Source of the DNA: Candidatus Avoscillospira stercoripullorum
Lineage (GTDB): Bacteria; Bacillota; Clostridia; Oscillospirales; Oscillospiraceae
Direction: 5' to 3'
NCBI GenBank assembly: GCA_018712905.1
Contig: DVGD01000007.1
Location: forward strand, 1 to 21,358
Length of the DNA stretch: 21,358 bases
The notes under the pieces are model-generated. The model worked only from the letters and a program-made list of their open reading frames with translations, searched no databases and had not been told where the DNA came from. Positions 13,222 to 18,796 of the stretch are shown here, one piece after another (the stretch's first letter is position 1; each line of letters begins with the position of its first letter). The position numbers and the translations under genes are program-made.

Positions 13222-13656
13222 TTATTCACCACCATTCACGTTATCCAAGTCTTCCTTGGCCACGATCTTCGTCTTGATGGGCAGCTTGTGCTGGGCAAGA
13301 CGAAGGGCTTCACGGGCGACATCCTCGGAAACGCCGCCAATTTCAAACATCACCTTCTGCGCCTTGACCACGGCAACCCAGTACTCGGGAGCGCCTTTAC
13401 CGGAGCCCATACGGGTACCCAGTGCCTTGGAGGTCACGGGCTTGTCGGGGAAAATCTTGATCCAGACCTTACCGCCACGCTTGGTGTAACGGGTCATGGC
13501 CACACGGGCGGCCTCGATCTGGTTGCCGGTGATCCAGCCGGGCTCCATGGCCTGGATGCCGAACTCACCGTAGGAAACCTTGTTACCGCGGGAGGCAACG
13601 CCGGTCATGCGGCCTCTGTGCACTCTGCGGTACTTCACTCTCTTGGGCATCAGCAT
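13222..13656 (-). CDS. rplP: 50S ribosomal protein L16 (uL16)
   Basis: A 144-residue protein near the A-site tRNA elbow and the peptidyl transferase centre. It starts MLMPKRVKYRRVHRGRMTGVASRGN and contains TRYTKRGGKVWIKIFPDKPVTSKALGTRMGSGKGAPEYWVAVV. The first ATG overlaps the rpsC stop by one base (TAATG), and GGAGG lies 9 nt upstream within rpsC. A second ATG two codons later is possible. Confidence 0.97.
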   Translation of the reverse strand: MLMPKRVKYRRVHRGRMTGVASRGNKVSYGEFGIQAMEPGWITGNQIEAARVAMTRYTKRGGKVWIKIFPDKPVTSKALGTRMGSGKGAPEYWVAVVKAQKVMFEIGGVSEDVAREALRLAQHKLPIKTKIVAKEDLDNVNGGE

Positions 13657-14471
13657 TAGCGGTTGCCTCCTTCCTTGCGGTCATAGGGTCTGCGCTCGCC
13701 GCCATTGTTATTGTAGGGACGGCGGTTGTTGTCGCGGCGGTCGCCACCGTTGCGGCGGTCACCACGGCGGTCGCCACGGCGATTGTCGCGGTTATCGCGG
13801 CGCTCGCGGCGGGCGGGCTCGGGATTGGCGGCGCGGAGGGTGGAGTTGAGGACTTCGCCCTTGTAGATCCACACCTTCACACCGATGCGGCCATAGGTCG
13901 TGGCAGCCTCGGCGAAGCCGTAGTCGATGTCGGCACGGAGGGTCTGCAGGGGGATGGTACCCTCGTGGTAGGACTCGCTCCGGGCGATTTCAGCGCCGCC
14001 CAGACGGCCGCCGCAGGAGACCTTGATGCCCTTGGCACCCAGGCGGGTGGCACGCTGCATGGCCTGCTTCATGGCGCGGCGGAAGCTGATACGCTTCTCC
14101 AGCTGAGCAGCGATGTTCTCGGCCACCAGCTGGGCGTTCAGGTCGGGGCTGCGAACCTCGACAATGTTGAGAGCAACGGTCTTGCCGAGCTTGGCCTCCA
14201 CCAGCTGGCGGAGCTTCTCGATCTCCTGGCCGCCCTTGCCGATGACGACGCCGGGACGGGAGCAGTGGATGTTGATCTTGACCTTGGCATTGTCTCTTTC
14301 GATTTCGATCTTGGCGATGCCGGCGGCATAGAGGGTGGACTTGAGGTACTTACGGATGTTGTAGTCCTCGACGATGAGATCACCGACTTTGTCGTTACGG
14401 GCATACCAACGAGAGTCCCAATCTTTGATCACGCCAACGCGCAATCCATGGGGATTAACTTTCTGTCCCAT
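13656..14471 (-). CDS. rpsC: 30S ribosomal protein S3 (uS3) with Arg-rich C-terminal tail
   Basis: A 271-residue S3, about 45-50 longer than typical. Residues 1-215 are canonical. They start MGQKVNPHGLRVGVIKDWDSRW, have a type II KH domain with the GKGG loop at 78-81 (VVIGKGGQEIEKL), and a C-terminal domain with GRLGGAEIARSE and TTYGRIGVKVWIYKGEVL. From about residue 217 the protein continues as a low-complexity tail rich in Arg, Asp, Asn and Gly (NRRGDRRGDRRNGGDRRDNN...), which should be disordered and RNA-binding. The DNA behind it has short tandem CGG/CCG-rich repeats. S3 lines the mRNA entry tunnel and has helicase-like roles. Its stop overlaps the rplP start. Confidence 0.97.
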   Translation of the reverse strand: MGQKVNPHGLRVGVIKDWDSRWYARNDKVGDLIVEDYNIRKYLKSTLYAAGIAKIEIERDNAKVKINIHCSRPGVVIGKGGQEIEKLRQLVEAKLGKTVALNIVEVRSPDLNAQLVAENIAAQLEKRISFRRAMKQAMQRATRLGAKGIKVSCGGRLGGAEIARSESYHEGTIPLQTLRADIDYGFAEAATTYGRIGVKVWIYKGEVLNSTLRAANPEPARRERRDNRDNRRGDRRGDRRNGGDRRDNNRRPYNNNGGERRPYDRKEGGNR

Positions 14472-14484
14472 AGTTACCTCCTGC

Positions 14485-14820
14485 TTACGCCTTCTCGCTC
14501 ACACCGATGGTGATGTGAGTGGTTCTCTTCAGAATACGATTGTATCTGCCCCGGGCTCTGGGCATGCCGCGCTTGAGGACAGGGCCGGGATTTGCAACAG
14601 CAGTGGAAACATAGAGCTTTTCGGCGTCCATGGCGTTGTTGTTCTCTGCGTTGGCGACGGCGCTTCTCAGGAGCTTGAGCACGGGCTCGGAAGCAGCCTT
14701 GGGAGTCTGCATCAGGTAGGCAGACGCGGTCTTGACGTCCTTGCCGCGGATGAGATCGCACAGGATCTTCACCTTACGGGGAGAAACGCGCAGGTATTTG
14801 AGATGAGCTTTCGCTTCCAT
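14485..14820 (-). CDS. rplV: 50S ribosomal protein L22 (uL22)
   Basis: A 111-residue protein whose long beta-hairpin lines the exit tunnel. It starts MEAKAHLKYLRVSPRKVKILCDLIRGKDV and contains LLRSAVANAENNNAMDAEKLYVSTAVANPGPVLKRGMPRARGRYNRILKRTTHITI. The hairpin tip (PVLKRGMPRARGRYN), where macrolide-resistance changes occur in other species, has no evident insertion or deletion. It lies between rpsS and rpsC. Confidence 0.97.
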   Translation of the reverse strand: MEAKAHLKYLRVSPRKVKILCDLIRGKDVKTASAYLMQTPKAASEPVLKLLRSAVANAENNNAMDAEKLYVSTAVANPGPVLKRGMPRARGRYNRILKRTTHITIGVSEKA

Positions 14821-14834
14821 ATCTTGCTTCCTCC

Positions 14835-15113
14835 TTATTTCGCGTTGGAGGTCTTGCTGCCGGAGTGACCTCTGAAGGTTCTGGTGGGGACGAACTCGCC
14901 GAGCTTGTGGCCGACCATATCTTCCGTCACATAAACCGGCACATGGCGACGGCCGTCGTGCACCGCGATGGTGTGACCGACGAAGGAGGGGAAAATGGTG
15001 GAAGCTCTGGACCAGGTTTTCAGAACTTTCTTCTCGTTCTTATTGTTGAGCTCATCGATGCGCTTGAGAAGTTCAGGCGCAGCGAAGGGGCCTTTCTTAA
15101 TGCTTCTGCTCAT
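14835..15113 (-). CDS. rpsS: 30S ribosomal protein S19 (uS19)
   Basis: A 92-residue 30S head protein. It starts MSRSIKKGPFAAPELLKRIDELN and contains STIFPSFVGHTIAVHDGRRHVPVYVTEDMVGHKLGEFVPTRTFRGH, the full family signature. It works with S13 at the head-50S bridges. It lies 12 nt after rplB with GGAGG before the ATG. Confidence 0.98.
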   Translation of the reverse strand: MSRSIKKGPFAAPELLKRIDELNNKNEKKVLKTWSRASTIFPSFVGHTIAVHDGRRHVPVYVTEDMVGHKLGEFVPTRTFRGHSGSKTSNAK

Positions 15114-15125
15114 GTTTGATCCTCC

Positions 15126-15962
15126 TTACTTGCTGTTGCGGCGCTTGACGATGAACTTATTGGTGGGGTTCTTCGTCTTGCGGGTCTTGAGGCCCATGGC
15201 CGGCTTGCCCCAAGGAGTGACAGGGCCGGGACGACCCACAGGGCTCTTGCCCTCGCCGCCGCCGTGGGGGTGGTCATTGGGGTTCATAACAGAGCCGCGC
15301 ACCGTGGGACGGATGCCCATGTGGCGCTTCCGGCCGGCCTTGCCGATGTGGACATTCTCGTGGTCGAGGTTGCCCACCTGGCCGATGACGGCGGTGCAGT
15401 TGGTGCGGATATACCGAACCTCGCCGCTGGGCAGACGAACCTGGGCGAGTTCGCCCTCCTTGGCCATCAGCTGGGCAGCGGCACCGGCGGAGCGCACCAG
15501 CTGGGCGCCGCGGCCGGGGTTGAGCTCGATGTTGTGGATCACGGTACCAACGGGGATGTTGGCGATGGGCAGGCAGTTGCCGGGCTTGATGTCAGCCGCG
15601 GCGGAGGAGACGACCACGTCGCCGGCCTTGATGCCCACGGGAGCCAGGATGTAGCGGAGCTCGCCATCCTCATACTTCACCAGGGCGATGAACGCGGAGC
15701 GGTTGGGGTCGTACTCGATGCGCTGCACGGTGGCAGGCATCTCCATCTTGTCGCGCTTGAAGTCGATGATGCGGTACTTGCGCTTGTTGCCGCCGCCGCG
15801 ATGGCGGACGGTGATTCTGCCGTAGCTGTTGCGGCCGGAGTTCTTCTTCACGGAGTCCAGCAGGCTGCGAACGGGCTTGGCTTTCTTATCCACTCCGTCG
15901 AAGGCGGAAACGGTCATGTTTCTTCTCGACGGGGTATACGGCTTAAAAGATTTGATCGCCAT
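15126..15962 (-). CDS. rplB: 50S ribosomal protein L2 (uL2)
   Basis: A 278-residue highly conserved protein needed for subunit joining and peptidyl transfer. The RNA-binding core has GRNSYGRITVRHRGGGNKRKYRIIDFKR (43-70). The C-terminal region has GSVMNPNDHPHGGGEGKSPVGRPGP, where His231 matches E. coli His229, the residue linked to peptidyl transferase activity. It ends with a basic tail (NKFIVKRRNSK). It follows rplW by 30 nt. The ribosome-binding site (AGGAGTG) is slightly weaker than its neighbours. Confidence 0.98.
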   Translation of the reverse strand: MAIKSFKPYTPSRRNMTVSAFDGVDKKAKPVRSLLDSVKKNSGRNSYGRITVRHRGGGNKRKYRIIDFKRDKMEMPATVQRIEYDPNRSAFIALVKYEDGELRYILAPVGIKAGDVVVSSAAADIKPGNCLPIANIPVGTVIHNIELNPGRGAQLVRSAGAAAQLMAKEGELAQVRLPSGEVRYIRTNCTAVIGQVGNLDHENVHIGKAGRKRHMGIRPTVRGSVMNPNDHPHGGGEGKSPVGRPGPVTPWGKPAMGLKTRKTKNPTNKFIVKRRNSK

Positions 15963-15992
15963 ATTGCGTTACACTCCTATTCTGAGATTGAA

Positions 15993-16289
15993 TTAGACCA
16001 TGCCTTCGAAGAACTCGATGGTCTTGGAATCGGCAGTCAGCTTGACCATGGCCTTCTTGTAGCTGGCGCGGCGGCCGGCGGGAGCGGCGCCCTGGCGCTT
16101 CATCTTGCCATCCATGCGCAGGGTGTTGACCTTTTCGACCTTCACGCCGAAGATCTCCTCCACTGCCTTCTTGATCTCGCTCTTGTTGGCGTCGACGGCG
16201 ACCTTAAAGACGTACTTCTTCTCTTCAGTGGCCTCCATGGACTGCTCGGTGATGACGGGCTTGAGAATGATATCGTAAGCGTTCTTCAT
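15993..16289 (-). CDS. rplW: 50S ribosomal protein L23 (uL23)
   Basis: A 98-residue exit-tunnel protein and the docking point for trigger factor and SRP. It starts MKNAYDIILKPVITEQSMEATEEKKYVFKVAVDANKSEIKKAVEEIFGVKVEKVNTLRMDGK, the standard L23 N-terminal two-thirds. Its ATG shares one base with the rplD stop (TAATG), so translation is probably coupled to L4. Confidence 0.97.
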   Translation of the reverse strand: MKNAYDIILKPVITEQSMEATEEKKYVFKVAVDANKSEIKKAVEEIFGVKVEKVNTLRMDGKMKRQGAAPAGRRASYKKAMVKLTADSKTIEFFEGMV

Positions 16290-16912
16290 TACGCGAACAC
16301 CTCCTCAATCTTGGCCAGGGCAGCCTGGTCGAGAACCAGCTTCTTGGCGTTGAGAATGTCGTAGACGTTGATGAGGTTGGCGAAGGTGACCAGCACGCCG
16401 GGGATGTTCCGTGCGCTCTTGACCACGATCTGATCGTTCTCAGCGGTGACCACCAGGGTCTTGCAGTCGGCGCCCACGGCGCTGAGGAAGTTCTTGAAGG
16501 TCTTGGTCTTGATGGAGTCCATCTTGATGGCGTCGATGACAACCACATTCTCCTCCTGCGCCTTGGCGCTGAGGGCGGACTTGAGGGCGAGACGCTTGAC
16601 CTTCTTATTGAGGGTGTAGCTATAGTCGCGGGGCTTGGGGGCAAAGACGACGCCGCCGTGGGTCCACTGGGGAGCCCGGATGGAGCCCTGACGGGCACGG
16701 CCGGTGCCCTTCTGGCGCCAGGGCTTGATGCCGCCGCCGGAAACCTCGGCGCGGGTCAGGGCGGACTGGGTGCCCTGACGGCAGTTGGCCAGGTGGTTCT
16801 TCACCACGTCGTGGACAACAGACTCGTTGGGCTCGATGCCGAACACAGCTTCGGAGAGTTCGATCTCGCCGACCTGCTTGCCGGTCATATCATAAACGTT
16901 AGTCTTAGGCAT
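16289..16912 (-). CDS. rplD: 50S ribosomal protein L4 (uL4)
   Basis: A 207-residue protein with a tunnel-lining loop. Motifs are VFGIEPNESVVHDVVKNHLANCRQGTQSALTRAEVSGGGIKPWRQKGTGRARQGSIRAPQWTHGGVVFAPKPRDYSY (about 24-100), which includes the macrolide-relevant KPWRQKGTGRAR loop in wild-type form. In E. coli L4 also represses the S10 operon through its leader. The leader in this window has an attenuator-like hairpin, which makes L4 the first candidate regulator. It is followed by rplW with a one-base overlap. Confidence 0.97.
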   Translation of the reverse strand: MPKTNVYDMTGKQVGEIELSEAVFGIEPNESVVHDVVKNHLANCRQGTQSALTRAEVSGGGIKPWRQKGTGRARQGSIRAPQWTHGGVVFAPKPRDYSYTLNKKVKRLALKSALSAKAQEENVVVIDAIKMDSIKTKTFKNFLSAVGADCKTLVVTAENDQIVVKSARNIPGVLVTFANLINVYDILNAKKLVLDQAALAKIEEVFA

Positions 16913-16929
16913 GATTTACGCTCCTCTCC

Positions 16930-17661
16930 TTAGCGGTTTCTCGCGGAAGCCTTCTGCGGGTTGACGCGGGCGGAAGCCTTCTGCGGGTTGGTGCTGATGC
17001 CAGCGCCGGCCTGCTTGACGCGGTTGTTCTTCACGGTGTTCTTGATGCACACGATCCCGCCCTTGGGGCCGGGGATGGCGCCGCGCACCACAACCATGTT
17101 GAGCTCTGCGTCCACCTTCACCACATCCAGGTTCTGGATGGTGACCTGCTCGACGCCCATCTGGCCTGCGCCGATCTTGCCCTTGAAAATACGGGAAGGA
17201 TCCGAGCAGGAGCCCATGGAACCGGCATGACGGTGGACAGGGCCGCCGCCGTGGCTGGTGGGAGTTCTCTGTGCGCCCCAGCGCTTGATAACGCCCTGGT
17301 AGCCATGGCCTTTGGAGATGCCGGTCACATCGACCTTCTCGCCGGCAGCGAAGACGTCAGCCTTGACGGTGTCGCCCACGTTCATGTCGGCAGCCTTCTC
17401 CAGGCGGAACTCCTTGAGGAACTTCTTGGGAGCGACCTCAGCCTTCTTCAGGTGGCCGAGCTCCGGCTTGGTGAGCTTGGACTCCTTGACGTCCTGGAAG
17501 CCCAGCTGCACCGCGCTGTAGCCGTCGCGCTCGGTGGTCTTCTTCTGCACCACGACGCAGGGGCCGGCTTCGATCACGGTGACCGGAATGACTTTGCCGC
17601 TCTCATCGAAGATCTGGGTCATGCCCACTTTTTTGCCGATGATTGCTTTCTGCAGTTGCAT
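16930..17661 (-). CDS. rplC: 50S ribosomal protein L3 (uL3) with duplicated C-terminal repeat
   Basis: A 243-residue L3, about 30 longer than the usual 205-213. The body is normal: IIGKKVGMTQIFDESGKVIPVTVIEAGP at the N-terminus, then VTGISKGHGYQGVIKRWGAQRTPTSHGGGPVHRHAGSMG (112-150, the loop reaching toward the peptidyl transferase centre) and FKGKIGAGQMGVEQVTIQNLDVV. After about residue 212 an extra basic tail follows, containing NPQKASAR twice (225-232 and 234-241). The underlying 21-nt DNA repeat has a period of 27 nt. L3 starts 50S assembly with L24. A structured 217-nt spacer precedes the gene. Confidence 0.97.
   Translation of the reverse strand: MQLQKAIIGKKVGMTQIFDESGKVIPVTVIEAGPCVVVQKKTTERDGYSAVQLGFQDVKESKLTKPELGHLKKAEVAPKKFLKEFRLEKAADMNVGDTVKADVFAAGEKVDVTGISKGHGYQGVIKRWGAQRTPTSHGGGPVHRHAGSMGSCSDPSRIFKGKIGAGQMGVEQVTIQNLDVVKVDAELNMVVVRGAIPGPKGGIVCIKNTVKNNRVKQAGAGISTNPQKASARVNPQKASARNR
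16943..16990 (-). repeat. 27-nt-period tandem repeat at the 3' end of rplC
   Basis: Two identical 21-nt copies (16943-16963 and 16970-16990) lie 27 nt apart, encoding [V]NPQKASAR twice. The copies show no visible silent differences, so the duplication is recent or is kept uniform by recombination. It is in frame and does not disrupt L3. Confidence 0.85.
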
Positions 17662-17878
17662 TTGTGTTTCCTCCTATTTTAAGGTTATTGGTTGAAAGAC
17701 ATAGCCATTGGGAGCCATTGGTCTTCCAACATGACCCGTCCGTCCTCTTATCGTGACGGACCGTGGCGGGCAGCTATAACGGGTATCGGTTGAACCGATC
17801 TTTGGCCTTTCACGAACCGCGGCGACAGGCCGCACAGCATTTGCGGTGTGCCGTCTTGGTTTGGGGAAGGCCGCCCAA
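17662..17878 (-). promoter_or_regulatory. Structured rpsJ-rplC spacer (217 nt)
   Basis: No gene is visible here. In mRNA order several stems are possible: ATCGG/CCGAT (17785-17799), GTCCGTC/GACGGAC (17738-17761), and a 10-bp stem with one G-U pair (17691-17700 with 17721-17730). The last encloses two direct copies of AGCCATTGG spaced 10 nt and lies about 30 nt before the rplC start. AGGAGG lies just before the ATG. It may be a regulatory leader for rplC or a processing site. No U-tract terminator and no convincing second promoter were found. Confidence 0.5.
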
Positions 17879-18190
17879 TCACAGCTTTATCTCAATCTCA
17901 ACGCCAGCGGGGAGGTCGAGGCTCATGAGGGCTTCCACGGCCTTCTGGTTGGGGTTGAGGATATCGATCAGTCTCTTGTGGGTCCGGCGCTCGAACTGCT
18001 CCCGGGAGTCCTTATACTTGTGGACAGCGCGAAGGATGGTGACAACTTCCTTCTTGGTGGGCAGGGGGATGGGGCCGGAGACGGAAGCGCCGTTGCGCTT
18101 GGCAGTCTCGACGATCTTCTCAGCGCTCTGATCGATGAGCTGATGATCGTAAGCCTTCAGCCGGATGCGGATCATTTCCTGGTTTGCCAT
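17879..18190 (-). CDS. rpsJ: 30S ribosomal protein S10 (uS10)
   Basis: A 103-residue head protein, also known as NusE, a transcription antitermination partner of NusB. It starts MANQEMIRIRLKAYDHQLIDQSAEKIVETAKRNGASVSGPIPLPTKKEVVTILRAVHKYKDSREQFERRTHKRLIDI and ends MSLDLPAGVEIEIKL. It is the first gene of the long r-protein transcript, following a leader of about 275 nt. AAGGAGG lies 11 nt before the ATG. A 217-nt spacer separates it from rplC, so rpsJ may be controlled partly on its own. Confidence 0.98.
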   Translation of the reverse strand: MANQEMIRIRLKAYDHQLIDQSAEKIVETAKRNGASVSGPIPLPTKKEVVTILRAVHKYKDSREQFERRTHKRLIDILNPNQKAVEALMSLDLPAGVEIEIKL

Positions 18191-18465
18191 AATTGGTGTT
18201 TCCTCCTTGATACGTACTCAGTGATGTTGTCCCTGGGTACGGTCGAGAACCTTTATCCGCTAGGCCGTGTGTATCACTCCGCCCCACAGAAAAAGGCCGA
18301 CATTTGCCGGCCGAACATCCGAAACGCGGCGATATACTCCGTAAATCGCCCGCAGATCGTGGTTCTCAGCCGCCCGATGACCGGACATACTCTGCGGAAG
18401 TTACCGTGTTGCCACGCAATCTCCCGCTTCATCGCATACTGCGCCTGCTAATTCTTTACACGCGC
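18191..18465 (-). promoter_or_regulatory. Long structured 5' leader of the S10 operon
   Basis: About 275 nt of untranslated RNA is predicted between the start site near 18465 and rpsJ. It contains GGCGAT/ATCGCC (18328-18350), a GC-rich hairpin with U-tract (18290-18312), and a stem CGTAC-x-CAG/CTG-x-GTACG (18213-18241) next to the ribosome-binding site. The layout of structured RNA, attenuator and site-proximal hairpin fits autogenous control by an r-protein. L4 does this in E. coli, but no specific leader family is recognised here. Confidence 0.6.
18290..18312 (-). terminator. Attenuator-like hairpin in the rpsJ leader
   Basis: On the minus strand GGCCG (18308-18312) pairs with CGGCC (18295-18299), with a further two-pair extension inside, and is followed directly by TTTTT (18294-18290). 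This is the form of a short intrinsic terminator. It lies about 100 nt before the rpsJ start and about 150 nt after the predicted start site, a typical place for transcription attenuation. Confidence 0.6.
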
Positions 18466-18471
18466 TAGATA

Positions 18472-18500
18472 ATAATACAAGAAATCCCCCTTCCTGTCAA
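18472..18500 (-). promoter_or_regulatory. Near-consensus sigma-A promoter of the S10 operon
   Basis: The minus strand has TTGACA (18500-18495, perfect -35), a 17-bp spacer, and TATTAT (18477-18472, 5 of 6 bases of the -10). A start near 18465 is predicted. Upstream, A-tracts complementary to TTTTTT at 18515-18520 and 18525-18530 resemble an UP element. The -35 box forms the loop of the 10-bp hairpin at 18481-18510. No equally good promoter was seen within the downstream r-protein genes. Confidence 0.85.
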
Positions 18501-18530
18501 GGGGGATTTCTCTGTTTTTTATAATTTTTT
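18481..18530. terminator. 10-bp hairpin with T-rich flank, overlapping the S10 promoter
   Basis: GAAATCCCCC (18481-18490) pairs with GGGGGATTTC (18501-18510) around a 10-nt loop. On the plus strand T-rich runs (18515-18520, 18525-18530) follow, giving a classical terminator shape, but no plus-strand gene ends here. On the minus strand it lies downstream of proS and is followed by TTGTATTATTATC, so it could partly end proS transcription. Its loop carries the S10 -35 box. Confidence 0.6.
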
Positions 18531-18624
18531 GAAGAAATTTTCTGTGAAAATGCCAAGGGATTTTCCCCGCACCATGTAGGGGCGGCTGGGATTCCCGTAA
18601 GTCTCCCGGTGATGCACCGGCTCT

Positions 18625-18695
18625 GTAGGGCGGCATGCCCTCATGCCGCCGCATATACCAGGCCGCGAAAGCGGCACGGACGCGCGCGCCCCTAC
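18625..18695. repeat. Composite palindrome unit 5 (71 nt)
   Basis: GTAGG leads the hairpin GGCGGCATG/CATGCCGCC (loop CCCT, to 18650). A GCCGC-GAAA-GCGGC hairpin (18662-18675) follows, then a CGCG-rich arm ending CCCCTAC at 18695. The first 26 nt are the exact inverse of 1460-1485. Confidence 0.75.
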
Positions 18696-18720
18696 ACCCA
18701 GGCCGGTAATGCGCCGCATC

Positions 18721-18796
18721 GTAGGGGCGGCAATCTGCCGCCCGGCGGCCTCTTGGCCGCTTCGCGGCACGGGTCGATGTGGGCATCGACCCCTGC
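18721..18796. repeat. Composite palindrome unit 6 (76 nt), abutting the proS stop
   Basis: GTAGGGGCGGCAATCTGCCG begins the left hairpin (to 18743, exact inverse of 1539-1561). GGCGGCC/GGCCGC pairing fills the middle. GGGTCGATG/CATCGACCC (18771-18792, loop TGGG) leads to CCCCTGC, a one-base variant of the CCCCTAC tag. The proS stop codon starts at the next base. Confidence 0.75.

Larger units (their letters stand above)
18576..18796. repeat. Island 2 of GTAG-type palindromes
   Basis: This gene-free stretch between the S10 promoter and proS is made of the same elements as 1321-1766. It has a degenerate GTAGGGG copy at 18576-18596, a CCGGTG/CACCGG hairpin (18606-18620), and two composite units (18625-18695 and 18721-18796). 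It shares a 26-nt and a 23-nt exact inverted match with island 1. The flanking GATTTTCC...GTAGGGG (18559-18582) also resembles 1692-1715. Frames open through it are composition artefacts. Confidence 0.78.
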
